A stretch of DNA of 64,000 nt from Jaltomata sinuosa (GCA_003996215.1 QJPP01000323.1:124001-188000), one strand, 5' to 3'; counted from the first letter of the stretch, positions 1 through 12,545 are shown. Notes: generated by a model not told the origin, from the letters alone. Made by a program: numbers and translations.

Positions 1-811
1 CCTTTAAATGAGTCTTACACAGAGCGTATTCAAATAAAAAATAAAACTCCACTTATTAGTTTTAATTAATTAATATGATATTAATAATATCTCTCCCTTA
101 TTATTACTAGTACTGACTGACCGTACTATGCACATATTAAGTGCGGGATGATAAGTTTTTGTACACGTTGCTTCAATTTTAGAAAGATCTTTAATTTTTG
201 TTCTTAATATATGTGTCGTATAACTTAATGTAAGCCTCTTCGCAAAGATAGAGGACGAGAGCGACCACTAAGAGTTATGGTCGGACGAATAGTCTCTATC
301 GGAAATTGGAGGTTTTGAGTGCTTTGAGCCAAAAATATGAAAAATGTCTTGGTAAAGAGCGTTTTACTTTTAAATGAATCTTACACAAAGCATATTTGTA
401 TAGAAAATGAAACTCCAATTCGAATAGTAAACACCGAACCGAAAAAAAAGGAGGACAAGAGTGGTTCCCGTTTGCTTTAATTAAAGTAAGATCTCACACA
501 TTATTTAGTTATATAATGTCATTCTCACTAATATTATATATGTGACACAAATAATAGTAATTTTTTTCCTTAGCACCAAACAAAAAAATAATAATTAAGA
601 TTCGTATATAAGATTACGTAAATTTAGAAGATGTGCAAGGTACCTAGGAAACACAATTGTCAAAGCATGTTTTGTTTGTATATTTTTTCTATATTATAAT
701 ATGTTAAACTTGACATTATCATGCCGGTCGCAATTATTTTAATATCTCATCATATTCTCAATATAATTGGAGTTTATACAGTAATTGTTCATCACGTGGC
801 AAATGATCATG
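1..811. repeat. A/T-rich intergenic DNA with short local duplications
   Basis: I see no gene here. Two short direct duplications are visible. About 48 bases at 3-50 recur with several changes at 368-415. About 60 bases at 51-112, including a TCTCTCCCTTATTATTA block, recur at 1973-2034 just beyond the Mutator-like element. The rest is A/T-rich sequence that I cannot assign. Confidence 0.5.
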
Positions 812-821
812 TACATTCACC

Positions 822-1965
822 GAGTTTTGGGTTAAAATTATCCCTTATCTATTAGAGTAGGTTCATTTTGGTTCTTCAAATATAACTTGAGTATTTTTGA
901 TCCCTTAACTTTGCTAAAGTGGAGCACTTTTGGTCTCCCTAACATAATAATTAGGAGTGCTCACGATTTGGATAAAAATCGATCCAAATCGAAAAATCCA
1001 ACCTAACCGATAAAATAAACCAATTTTTATTTGGTTTGATTTGATTTGGTTTTACATTTCTAAAAATCGATAATATTTGATTTGATTTTAGTTTTGACCA
1101 ATAACCGATCCAAATCGACCTAATAATAATGTTAAAAATTAACAAGAAGGATAATTTTTTTAACGGTGCAAATTTGATAATATTATCTCTTTCTTGATTG
1201 ATGTACATTTAATTTTTTGTCTTCTTCATTTCTTAGAATTAATATAATAATAGTTGAATTTATATCTGAAAAAACGAATGACCATAGAAACATGGATAAA
1301 TGTTTTTGAATTTGTACAGAATATTAATCATATGCAAACAAAAAAAGAACTCACATTGAAAAATGACATCCAGTGATCAATAAAGATATATCATTACAAA
1401 TTAAAACACAAATAACAGAGAGAAATATATCAACCAAAGAATATGGGCATGCATATCAATATAATTTCACAATTTTATGGGGGGAAAAAGGAAAAAATAA
1501 CACGCTAATAATAATTCATATTAAAATCTCACATTTCTAAAATCAAGAATTAAATTTATCAGTGATGAAGATGAAGATTTTTTCTAGTCTATTGGTAATT
1601 TCTTCACTGTCTTAATATTGTTGAAATAGAGAGAACGTGAAAATATTTATTTGGTTTTTGAAAAATTAAGCCAAACCTCAATTAGCATAAATAAACACTT
1701 GTATATAAAAGGAAAAGAAAACCGAAATAATAAGATCAAGAAAAAATAGGCAAAGCTTAAAATGAGTTTGCATTTCATGTTTGTATTTTATAAGTTATGT
1801 GAGTGTCACATGAATTTAGCACCGTTATGTTTAAACTAGTTTTGTTAGGGAGATCAAAAGTGTTCCACTTTAATAAAGTCAAGGAACTAAGTATGCTCAG
1901 AGTTATATTTAAGGACAAAAATAAACCTACTCCTATAAATAAGAGATTATTTTAGCCCAAAACTT
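822..1965. mobile_element. Mutator-like TIR element (non-autonomous, 1144 bp)
   Basis: The first ~125 bases (822-950) are the approximate inverted complement of the last ~125 (about 1842-1965): both ends read AGTTTTGGG(T/C)TAAAAT inward and finish at a CTCCCTAAC block. The ten bases TACATTCACC occur directly on both sides (812-821 and 1966-1975), a target-site duplication of the 9-10 bp size typical of Mutator-like elements. No transposase is encoded. The interior begins with a separate repeat-like motif (TAGGAGTGCTCACGATTTGG, 951-970) resembling the terminus of a hAT-type MITE, whose opposite end I could not find, so a nested or captured fragment is possible. Confidence 0.8.
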
Positions 1966-1975
1966 TACATTCACC

Positions 1976-3063
1976 ACTTATTAGTTTTAATAATTAATTA
2001 ATATGACATTAATAATATCTCTCCCTTATTATTATGCGTAGCTATAGAATTTCAATTATATAGATTTGCCTAATTAATCTGTCTGTGGGTCACGCACAAA
2101 ATGCAACTAATTAAGCCCAATCTGTATCTGATCATCAGGTCCAATTATTAGTGCTTAATTTTGATGGTAAATTAACAACTTAAATCGACTTAATTAGGCA
2201 GTTTTGAATTGCAAATTCATCACGCTAATTTAAAATTTTTTAGACAAATATGTTACCAAAAGAGATTTTATACCATGATCCTAAGATCTCATTGCGATAA
2301 CCCTTAACTATGTTTATATATAAGAATCACAATATTAGCTTAAAAAATGAAGTTGGAGATGAAATATAAAAGTAAAATCCCTAAAATTTCAACAAATATT
2401 AAAATATAAATCTATAATTTCAAAAATACAATGTATTTAGTATAAAAATGTCAAAAATTAAACCTATAAAGCTTAAATTTTAAATACATCCTTGATTCAT
2501 CTATTTTAATGTTTTAAAAAATAAACATTGTATAATTCACTTTTAACTTGTTCAACTCAAAAGCATTAACTTTTTCCCATTAGTGCACCAAATCTACTTG
2601 ATCCAACATTTGACTCTTTGCATTCCAATTCAAGTAGATTTATTTTTTTTTGGCGATAATTTAGGGATCTTCCTCAAATTGTGTCTAAATAAAAATATGT
2701 ACAAATGGACATAATCTTCTTCCAAAAGCAACAAGTATTTTTATCACTTTGTGATCATGGATCCTCATTTGTTTTTATTAAAATCAAAAGGTATGAATTT
2801 GAATGCACGTTTGAATATCAAGATGTGTATTAAGATTTAGATATTTAAATTTAAAACGTATTTGAATAATTTTTTTAAAGTGAAATCAAAATTTAAAATT
2901 TATGGATTATGGATTCTAGTCTTTTAAAGTTACTGATTTTTAAATTAATAATTTTTACATATCTAATAATTTTTTAAATATAAGTATGGATTATGGACCA
3001 AAGCAACTATAGATTCATTGAACTGTAAATCGTAATCGAAGCGCTAGGGAGAGGTTTAAAATA
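1976..3063. other. Intergenic, no gene seen
   Basis: A/T-rich sequence without a supported reading frame or recognised repeat, apart from the duplicated block at 1973-2034 described for the left edge of the window. Confidence 0.5.
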
Positions 3064-3378
3064 CTCTCTCCGTTCATTTTTACTTGTCCACTTTATACTT
3101 TGCACGCCTCTTAAGTAACAATAATTGATACGGGTTTTTTTTCCCCATAATATTCTTATTAGTTGATGTTTAGTATTAGGTCTTGAAAAATAATTTGAGA
3201 AGGGTAAAATATGAAGAAAAAAATGATAATTATATTCTCTTAATATGTTAAAAAGTAAAATTTATTTTTTATAATAGTAGACAAATAAAAATAAACGATA
3301 TATTTTTATTGCAAAAGGGTGAAAACACTTTTCTCCTTTTAACCTTTTTACTATTAGTTAATGTGATTCTTTGCGGAG
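3064..3378. mobile_element. Stowaway-like MITE remnant
   Basis: The left edge starts with CTCTCTCCGTTC after a TA dinucleotide (3062-3063), and the right edge ends in GCGGAG followed by TA (3379-3380). This is the usual Stowaway arrangement of CTCCCTCCGT-type ends with a TA target duplication. The right terminus has diverged and the inverted match is poor, so this is a remnant call. Confidence 0.45.
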
Positions 3379-5078
3379 TATTTACTTCACTGTAGAGGAG
3401 TAGAGTAAAAAGTCAAAAATGGTGTTCCCATTAACCGACACTAAATGGCGATTCGACGCCGTTACATTTAATTATTTATTGGTGATGCCACGTTAAAAGA
3501 CTAAACGTAATCTCACCTTTTTCCATTTTTTACATACCTAAATCTTTTTTTTTTTTTTTTTTCTTGGGAACTTTTTAAAAATATACTGATCAACTCAAAA
3601 AAAATTGTATTCACGTGGTCATATTTTCAGTTTATATATATTTTTATGATATTATGTAAAATTATATAAATTTAAAAATTAAATTTTATTTTTTACGAAT
3701 TTCAACTCATGAAAATGAGTTAAAAGTATTATCAAATAGCTTAAAAAATTTTAGTTTTAATTATCGCTTCAAAATTAATGACATTCCCAACTAACCCAAT
3801 CATCAACTTACCTCAAAATTCAACAAATCACGAGTTTTATTTGTGAATTTTCAAGCTTTTGAATCTTTGAAAAATGAAGCTTTTAACTTTTTACTTAAAT
3901 TTTCTCAATGATATTTTATATTTAAGATGATAAATATGAATATCACTCTCAATCAGTTTTAGGCATAAAAATTAAAGAGTTATTGCTTTAATTTTCTACA
4001 ATTATTTCAAATTATATTCAAAGTAGGGTAAATAAAATAAGATATGAAAATATAGATTAATTTTAAATTATGAACTGGCCGAATAATATAGATCGTAAAA
4101 ATCTCCTTTTCTTTTCCAATTCAAATATCAGAATTAGCAAATTACACATACTTCTTAAACTTCTATTTTTGGTTTAACTGGCTAACAGGCTAAGTACGTA
4201 CATTATAACTTCAATTAACTGAAATATCATTTGTCCCTCCACTTGTGAATCCCTGAAACTTGGAGCAATTATTACATTGGTGTAGATATTGAAATTTTTG
4301 GGAAATTTTATAAGACGAGTTTAATTTTATTAGTTTTTTTGGAGATTATTTTGCCTTAAACTCTAAATCATATTTATTTAAAGGGTAACATATTTCCTCG
4401 AAGAGACATTTCAAAATTCTAGCATCCAAACATTGTTTTTGTCAAAGTTGTCGTGCCTGACGTTCTTAGCTCAAATACACCGCAAGAAGGTCCATATCAT
4501 TCTATATTTGAGAAATATGCTACTAACAACCCTCGAATCACGAAGAAAATTCAGGAAAAAAAAAATCAAGGGAGAAATAAAATTGTAACCACATTGTTCA
4601 TCAATAAAATTATGTTTCTTCAAATTTATTTTGTGATTGCAGTTTTTTTCCACATCACAGAAAAAAAATGCAAACAACTAGTTCAGCATGTTATTAATTA
4701 ATTAATTAAGTGCAGTTAATTGTTTTAGTGTCCAATTGGCAGATGACATTTATATAATCAGTCAATTATAAACCTTTTTCTAATTTTTTTTCCCTCACAT
4801 ACTTTTATGAAAATCCGTAGATAGTAGCTTGGCCATGAAGTTCTTGACTTGGGTTTCAAATGAAGTAATATCTGAATTTCAAGCAGACTATTGGTAGTAT
4901 ATTACCATTAGTAGTTTGAAAGTTCATTTCAAGTGAATTCTTAAAATCTTCAACATTCACAAAAAAAAATCAAATAATGCTCAAATACAAATTTAAGTTT
5001 ATAAATTACTTTTTAACTTCAATTTTAAATACTCTTTTTTCATTGCAACTCAAATATTGCTCAATAATGCATATTAAA
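3379..5078. other. Intergenic, no gene seen
   Basis: A/T-rich DNA. The open frames in it (for example 4453-4701) have no recognisable domain, overlap frames on the opposite strand and lie in low-complexity sequence, so they are not annotated as genes. Confidence 0.5.
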
Positions 5079-6075
5079 AGGGCGTTTGATCATGAAAATT
5101 AAATATTTTTCATTTATTTAAAAAAAATTAAAGTTGGAGTTAGATTTTAATGTACTTTTTCTAATATGGTTTATGCCTTCCAAATTCTAAAACTAGCAAA
5201 ATCACCAACTTGACTAAGTTACCTGAAACATACAGTCAAAATCTGCTCTAAAAGAGTAATATCTCAAAATAAATAGTCACTTAATATCATAGATTAAATC
5301 TCATATACACCTACTACATACTATTATATATACTAGTCTTAATGTATGTGCGTTGCACATGTTAATAAATTAAAAAAATTATATAAAATAAATAAATTAT
5401 GTGAAAATAACAATTAACATTAATATAACATTTTCTTTAAAAATATTTCAGATATTAAAAAATTATGTTATTTATATAAACGTGCATACTACTACAAAAA
5501 GTAGGGTAAAAAATACGATATATATATATATGCCAAAAATTAAGAAAAGGCCGTCGACTTTTTTTTTTGGAACTTTAGGGATTTTGCGGGAACTTTTAAG
5601 AGTATAAATATTATTAATATTTTAATATATATTAGTGTTTATGTGTAATTATAATTTATTTGAGAAAAATGGTGAAAAGACAACTTTGTCTAAAGCAAAC
5701 CCTTTTAATGAAGGGTAAAAAGTTCAAATCACATTATAAGATACTTCACACTTTTAATATAGTATATAGATATATTGTTTTTCACTTTATTTAAAAAATT
5801 TAAAGTTGGAGTTGTGTTTGGTTATAATTTTTACAAATAATATTTGGCTGTTTGAATGTACTTTACCTAAAAAAATGATGTATTATTCAAACATGAAATA
5901 TAATTTAAATGAGATCATTATAAAATAAAAATAGTGAAAGTGAAAATAGGTTTTTGAGTGTTTTCAAAATTAAAGTTGTATTTGAATTTTTCATGGTCAA
6001 TATCAATTTTCAAATAAAGTGAAAAAAATTGAAAAAAAAAGTGAAAAATATCATGATTATTAAAACGGTCCTAAC
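5079..6075. repeat. Degenerate Tourist-like MITE sequence split by a Helitron
   Basis: The left part (from about 5081, GGGCGTTTGATCATGAAAAT) and the right edge (about 6040-6075, complement beginning GGACCGTTTTAATAATCATG) resemble inverted Tourist-type ends. A block around AAATTTAAAGTTGGAGTT occurs on both sides of the Helitron at 5333-5770. It may be one element interrupted by the Helitron or two adjacent ones. No clean target duplication was found. Confidence 0.35.
5333..5770 (-). mobile_element. Short non-autonomous Helitron (438 bp)
   Basis: On the minus strand the element begins 5'-TCTATATACTATATTAAAAG (5770 downward) and ends in a hairpin ATGTGC-AAC-GCACAT (5346-5360) followed nine bases later by CTAG (5333-5336). 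The flanks are A before TC and T after CTAG, as expected for insertion between A and T without target duplication. It has no coding capacity, so mobilisation would need Rep/helicase supplied elsewhere. It is the shortest of the Helitron-type elements in this window. Confidence 0.75.
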
Positions 6076-6648
6076 ATTTCTTTGTGGTTTAGCATTTAGA
6101 AATCGGGTTAAACTCATTTTTTGAAACAATAGATTTCACTCCCTCCTATTCTATGCAATATACACTTTGCTCTCGTCTGTGTAATTACGTACCTTTTTAT
6201 ATTATATTATTCTTTTACCTAGGCATTTTACCATTAATATACATAATATTCTCTTTTTACAAAATTTAATTCAAGTTCATTCCCATGATCCCTAGGTCGT
6301 GCCATGGCAAGTCTCCCAGTGCCATGGACGATCCTGTGGTCTTGGTCACACCAAATGTGTCGTGCCTATGTCACCCTATTAAAAGCCCGTGGTCTTGTGA
6401 TCGTTACTCTCTTTAATATAGGCAAGCTTTCATGATTCAGTTCCCGTACAATACTGAAGGTCTATTTTACCATAGGAGGCCTTCGGTTGGCGAAAAGTAA
6501 GAACACGAAAATCAGTTGTTTCGCCCATGTCGCCCTTTCAAGATATCATATAGCAAGATTCTCTGTGACAATATGTATGTGTATTTAAGTTTTACTTCCT
6601 CTCTTATTTTCTATCATGCATATAATTTTTTAAGTTTTTGTCACTTTT
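6076..6648. other. Intergenic; contains an unassigned GC-richer block at 6280-6545
   Basis: A possible left end of a Stowaway element (CTCCCTCCTATTC) lies near 6140. From 6280 to 6545 the sequence is clearly richer in G and C than its surroundings and contains direct words such as GTGCCATGG (twice) and GTGGTCTTG (twice). It has no long reading frame. It could be a fragment of an LTR or another retroelement; I cannot place it. Confidence 0.4.
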
Positions 6649-6735
6649 AATAGAGTATTTTTTTAAAGTGAACTCAAACGTCAGAAAATTCCTCTCTCTC
6701 TCTCTAGGCGCACGATAGCGTGACTGCTATATACT

Positions 6736-8115
6736 ATGCCATTGTCGGAGATGGCAAAGGGACGACCACGGAAGGAGGAGAAAAAGACAGCTGAAACAAA
6801 AGGGAAGCTGGAAAAGAAGATGACGGAAGATTTCTTCATAGACCAAGGGAGTAAGTCTGTTAACAATGAGGGGACTACTGTTCCATTGAAGCTAGGTGCT
6901 GCTCCTTTGATCCAGAGCCCTAAACCAGTGAGCTGTGGAACTCTACCTATTATTGCAAGCACCAGTAGTCCAAATCCTGGGGTCAATCTCAGGGCACAAG
7001 AGCATGTGGAGAGACCTGTGTCCCCGAGGGAAGAGGTGAGGCTAGATTTGGGATTGAAAATGCTAGAACATAAGGTCCAAATAGAGAAACCGGCACAATA
7101 GGAGAAGAATTGGGTGAATCTATTTGCTGGAAATAAGTTGGCTTCTCGAGGGATGAATCTGCAATTTATTGCTCCGATACTAATTGAAGGGGAAAAGGTG
7201 GCTCAGATTCAACATAGCGAGATCCATGAGGAGACACTAAAATGGCAAAGGGAAATCATCTTGTATGTGGTGGGTGCCTCCCCATCGATTTGAGCTATCA
7301 ACAGGTTTATCGCGACTCAATGGAACTTTACCTCTAAGCCATCGGTATATTACCACAATGATGGTTACTTTGTTATCCTGTTTAGTAGTAATGAGGATAA
7401 GGATGTTGTCATGTGCTCAGGCCCCTATACAATTAACACCAAACCGGTCATCATTAGAGCTTGGAATGATGATTTCAACTTTGGGGAAGAGGTCTTGAAG
7501 ACTACTCCATTGTGGATTTGGCTTACTAACCTCCCAATGAACTGCTGGGGCATGCCAACCTTAAGTTAAATAGGCAGTGTGTTGGGTGCGCCTATCTACG
7601 CAGACGAATGCACTACAAGACTTGAAAGAATCTCATATGCTCGCATTCTTATGGAAATGGATATGACTCGAGAGCTACCAAATGAGATTAAAGTGCAGGA
7701 CCTTGAGGGGAAGATGTTTGTTCAAGAGGTGGAGTACGATTGGAAGCCTAGATATTGCCAAACGTGCTTGCAGATCAGGCATGTTTGTATTGAAACAGCA
7801 GAGCCAAGCTAGCAAATACCACAACAGAAGCCAACAGGGGAGAAGGGAAGAGCTTTGGGGAAAACTGAATGGAAACATAAAGGTACCATAAACTTGGCCA
7901 ATGTGAAAACATCCACTAGTGGTACAAAGGAAGGTGAGGAGCATCAGATTGAACCTCAGAAGAGGGCAATGGAAAAGCAATGGCATACTTTTAAACATTC
8001 TGCTAGACATGGTCGGGCCTGGAGAGAAGATGCTATAGGTATGGCTAATGTATTCAGTCCTCTAGCTGGGGTAGTACACCAAGAGTTGCAACAAGTCTTA
8101 GGAGAGGAAGAATGA
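6736..8115 (+). pseudogene. LINE ORF1 (nucleic-acid-binding, DUF4283 plus zinc knuckle), broken
   Basis: One frame runs for about 459 codons from ATG 6736 to TGA 8113-8115, interrupted by stops at 7099-7101 (TAG), 7291-7293 (TGA), 7567-7569 (TAA) and 7810-7812 (TAG). After a charged N-terminus, a middle region (about 7110-7700) with KWQREIILYVVG and PLWIWLTNLP resembles the DUF4283 domain of plant LINE ORF1 proteins. It is followed by a zinc knuckle, YCQTCLQIRHVC (about 7756-7791). ORF1 proteins of this type bind the element RNA in the ribonucleoprotein particle. The ORF ends 50 bases before ORF2 starts. The stops mean no full protein is made. Confidence 0.8.
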
Positions 8116-8165
8116 GCACAGAAAAGTACTGGTGGCTTTACACTATCCCTTATACCTGTGTTAAG

Positions 8166-11100
8166 ATGAGAACAGTTACTTGGAATGTCAGGGGCTTCAA
8201 TAAAAGTTATAAGCAACAGGAGATTAAGAAGTTTATAATGGAGAATAAAGTAGAGATGCTGGCAATAACAGAATATAGAGTTAAGAAGAAGGACTTTATG
8301 AGAATTGTCCATAAAATAGCTCCTGGATGAGAAGCATCTAACAACTATAAACCAGATGGTAATGGCAGAGTGTATCTGATTTGGAACCCAGAAGGATGCT
8401 CTCTCACTACTGAACAAACTCATAACCAATTTCTGCATGGGGAAGTAAGGATAAGAGGTGATGACAAATGTTTTAAGTTCACACTTTTGTATGGGTTGCA
8501 CACAATCCTAGACAAAAAGTCAATGTGGACTGATCTATTAGCTATAGGCCAAGGCATTAATGCCCTTTGGCTTATCATAGGTGACTTCAATGCCATTATG
8601 CATGTGAATGATAGGATTCTGGGATCTCCAGTACAAACAAACGAGATTGTGGACTTTAATGAATTCATGCAAGATGCTAGTCTTATGGAATTGAAAGCTG
8701 TTGGTAGAGAATTCACCTGTACCAATAATCACGTGTTCAGTAGGATTGATAGGGGACTAGTGAATGTTGATTGGGTTCAAACATTCTAACCTAGAGTTAC
8801 TGGTGATGGAACCTACTTTTTCTGATCATTCCCTTATTTGTGTTACTCTGCAAGATAACAGGAATAGTGGTACCAAACCTTTCAAATTTTTCATCTGGAT
8901 AGCCCAACACCATGATTTCCAACATGTTGTAAGGTTAGCATGGAATACATAGAACTTCTGACAATTCTCTTGCTAGGGTGTGGGGAAAACTTACCAAGGT
9001 CAAAACTGCACTAAAGAAGCTGAGTCATAAAGAATTCCATGGCATCAAAGATAGAATAGCAGAGTTGAGGACAAAGTTATAGACTCTCCAACAAGGTATG
9101 GGGATAGTTGTGAATCATCTCAACTTGCAAAAGGAGGAAAAGGCTATCAAGGTAGAACTGGAGAGATAGATCAACACTGAAGAAATTGCTCTCCAACAAA
9201 AGTCAAGGGTAAACTGGTTACAATTAGGAGATGCAAATTCTTCTTATTTTCATGCTTGTGTAAGGAATAAATTAGCCCAAAATCAGATTAGTATATTGAC
9301 AGCACATGATGGGAGAATCTTGCATACTGACAGGGACATACATGAAGAGGTCATAGGATTCTATAAGAGTTTATTGGGAGGAGCTGCCACCCAACTCCCA
9401 TGTATCAATGAAGAGGTCATGCTAGATGGAAAGGTACTTAGCAGACAACAACAAATGCAGTTAATTACTCATGTCACTAGAGCTGAGGTAGCAGAGGCTT
9501 TAAAAAGCATTGATGACTCCAAAGCTCCATGGGAAGGTTTTAATGCTTATTTCTTCAAGGCTACGTGGGGCACTATTGGTGGTGAGGTAGAGGATGCAAA
9601 GCTAAGTTTCTTCACTAATGGAACTATACCAAAGCCTGTGAATTGCACAGTAGTCACTCTGATTCCAAAGGTTGAACACCCTGCTTCCATTAGGGAGTAT
9701 AGACCTATTTCTTGGTGTAGTGTGCTTTATAAGATTATATCCAAGGTTATTACTAAGAGAATGAGTATGGTGATGAGTGATGTGGTGGATAGCAGCCAAT
9801 CAGCCTTTATTCCTGGCCAAAGCATCTCAGATAACATCATTTTGAGTCATGAGCTAGTAAAAGGGTACACAAGGAAGGGAATAAGTCCTAGATGTATGTT
9901 AAAAATTGATTTGCAAAAAACCTACGATTTCTTGGAATAGGTATTTCTTAAACAGATACTACTCAGCTTGTAGTTCCCTGATAAGTTTATTCACTGGGTT
10001 ATGCAGTTTGTCACTATGGTATCCTACTCTATACTCTTCAATGGAGCACCTACATGTCCATTTGATGCAAAGAAAGGCTTACAACAAGGTGATCCTATGT
10101 CACCTTACTTGTTTGTTCTCGCCATGGAATATTTGAGTAGGTTACTTAAGACCCTGCGCAATGAGGCTAGTTTCCACTACCATCCCAGATGTAAAAGGTT
10201 TCGAATTGTGCAGTTATCTTTTGCTGATGATCTTCTACTTTTCAGTAAAGGAGATGTGCAATCTGTAGATTTGTTGTTCCAGTGCTTCTCACAGTTTTCA
10301 TTGGCATCTGGCTTGCATGCAAATATTCTTATATGTTCAGTATATTTTGGTAGTGTAAAGCAAAATATTCAAGATCAGATATTGGCACTTATATGCATGC
10401 GAAAAGGTGAGTTGCCCATAAGGTACTTGGGGGGTTCCTTTGAGCCCTAAAAATTTATCACTGGTGCAATGTCAGCCTTTGTTAGATAAAATGTTGGGAA
10501 TAACTGTAGCTTGGACCTCCAAATTCCTCTCTTATGCTGGTAGATTACAACTTTTGAAGGCTGTATTGTTTTCCATCCAGACTTATTGGTCCCAAGTGTT
10601 CCTTATGCCCAAGAAACTATTGGAAAGCATAGAACGAATCTGCAGGACCTTCTTATAGACTGGGGGAGTTGATTTGTCCAAAAAGGCTCTTATAGCTTGG
10701 GACAAGGTCTGCTTGCCACAGGTGGCTGGAGGGATAAACATTCTTAACATTCATTTCTGGAATAAAGCTACCTTATGTAAGCTTCTTTGGAATCTCAGTA
10801 GGAAGAAGGATGCTCTGTAGATCCAGTGGGTACACATATATTACATCAAAGAGAATACAATTTGGGGTGTTAGGCCTAAACAAGCATGTTGGATTATACA
10901 GAAGATCCTGAAGGCTCAAAAGTATGTAGAGGAGGCAAGGTTGGATGAAGAAGGTCTGACAAGCATGACTCAATTTAGTATCAAACAGATGTATTATAGG
11001 CTGCTTGGAGAGCATTGAATCAATAATTCCTCAAAAGTCGTTGCTAGTACGTTTAATACAGTTACTGCTCCCAGAGTGTCTTAGAGGAGATTAGTATGCA

Positions 11101-11576
11101 ACAATCCTGGATCCCCTAAATGGAACTTCATGTTATACCTAACCCTCCATGGTAGACTATACACGAGGGACAGGTTGATCAAATGGGGAATCCACGTAAG
11201 CACTTATTGTCCACTTTGTGAGAGTGAGGAAGAAACTATCGACCACTTATTCTTCAAATGTAATGCAGCCTGTGGTATATGGAATAAACTACTATGCTGG
11301 CTTCGTATCAGAAGGAACCCAATGGGATGGACTGATGAGGTACAATGGTGTGACGTTAATAAAAAGGGCCAAAGTAAAACTGCTACTCTATATAGGATGA
11401 CTCTTGCTGCTACAGTGTACGAAGTCTGGCTGGAAAGGAATCATAAAATTTTCAGAAACAATAGAAGGCCAATATTGGGGATAGTTAAAAAGATTATATA
11501 AGAGGTGCTTGTTCGGGCAAGTATGCAAAGGAAGCTGCAACTATATGTAGAACAATTCAATCATTACCCTGTGTAA
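8166..11576 (+). pseudogene. LINE ORF2 (endonuclease - reverse transcriptase - zf-RVT), broken
   Basis: The start MRTVTWNVRGFN (8166) is the usual beginning of the plant LINE endonuclease. GDFNAI (about 8580) and SDHSLI (about 8818, in another frame) are further endonuclease motifs. The linker contains NWLQLGDANSSYFHAC (about 9211-9258). Reverse transcriptase motifs follow: EYRPISWCSVLYKIISK, QSAFIPGQSISDN, GLQQGDPMSPYLF and the catalytic FADD (10220-10231), which is intact. The C-terminus has CPLC..EEETIDHLFFKC (about 11209-11270), a zf-RVT domain. Damage: TGA 8328-8330, frame changes near 8780, 8950-9060 and in the G-run at 10430-10436, TAG 9938-9940, and others. Target-primed reverse transcription would need an intact copy elsewhere. 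Confidence 0.85.
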
Positions 11577-11727
11577 CTAGAATGATAGGTCTACGAAAAA
11601 TAGATGAATTGAGATGATGCTCTCAGGCTGGGCTTGTCCAGTTGAGACCATTTGATGAGTTTCGTACTTAATTAAGCACTTTTGGTAATAAAATGTGGAC
11701 ACTTACCAAAAAAAATAGAGTATTTTT

Positions 11728-12399
11728 AAAATTATAATTTAAAATTTATTTAAATATAAATGTGGATAACCTTTAGGATTTGCTATAAATCTATCTCTCG
11801 TTTATTAATTGTTTTTGTATCACGCACTGGGTATTAAAAAAATCCACTCCTTTTCTGTTTTAAAAATAATTACTTCTATAGGCAAGTGCGTAACATATAT
11901 TAAAAGAAGAAAAATAGCATGATATTAAAGATGTTAAAAATATAGGTTAATAATTTAGAGGGTGAAGTAGGTATTTAAAAAAAAAAAGAGATATAAAGAA
12001 AATAATTCTTGTTTAAAGCTGGAGGAAATGTTTAATTTTAAAGTAAAATCAGGGTACACATAATTTTCACTAAATAAATCACATGTTAAATGGACTAAAA
12101 GGGAGTTAAATGCAAAAAGAAAAAAAGGTGCAAGAGAGGGCACAAAATGATTTTCATCATTTGAAAATACATGTTAAATAAACTAAAAAGAATAAAGTGC
12201 AAAAGGAAGGGGGGAAGGAAAGTATAAAGGAAGGGCACAAAATGATACAGTAGTAAGAGCCAAGAGGACTAGATTTAAACTCATTATTTGCTTATGAAAA
12301 AAGGAAAAAAAGGAAAACAACTCATTATTTGAAAGTCCCTACTTTAGTGCCTATAACGATATTGTTCGGACCAGTTTGCACGCACTTTAACCATGAAAT
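11728..12399. other. Intergenic, no gene seen
   Basis: A/T-rich, purine-rich DNA with several AAAAAGGxAAAA-type tracts. No gene or recognised element. Confidence 0.5.
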
Positions 12400-12545
12400 A
12401 TATGTCACTTTTCACCAATAATAGCTAACAGGACCAACAATAATAACCAGGTAATTTTGCCTACCAAAATTAGAACAAATAGGAACCTGAGATCTCATGT
12501 GCTCAACTCACTTCATTGACCATCAGGTTACACCCTTGAGTGCTT
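12400..12545 (-). mobile_element. tRNA-derived SINE fragment
   Basis: Read on the minus strand, the sequence starts near ACTCAAGGGTGTAACCTGAT, continues with GGTCAATGAAGTGAGTTGAG and a B-box-like TGAGATCTCAGGTTCC, then reaches a segment ending in ATTACCTGGTTATTATTG. This matches the layout of a Solanaceae tRNA-derived SINE with A and B boxes, as I recall it. Boundaries are approximate and the copy is diverged. Confidence 0.5.

Larger units (their letters stand above)
6663..11713 (+). mobile_element. Full-length L1-type LINE (non-LTR retrotransposon), inactivated
   Basis: Fourteen bases AATAGAGTATTTTT flank the element exactly (6649-6662 and 11714-11727), a target-site duplication. The 3' end finishes in an A-run (11708-11715) that merges with the right duplicate. 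Between them lie ORF1 with DUF4283 and zinc-knuckle features, and ORF2 with apurinic-type endonuclease, reverse transcriptase and a zf-RVT-type C-terminal domain. This order is typical of plant L1 elements. The 5' untranslated part has a CT-repeat (6692-6705). Both reading frames carry several stops and shifts, so it cannot move by itself. Confidence 0.9.

Noticed and set aside
4453..4701. 82-codon frame overlapping a minus-strand frame
   Set aside because: It does not begin with ATG, is A/T-rich and matches nothing I recognise.
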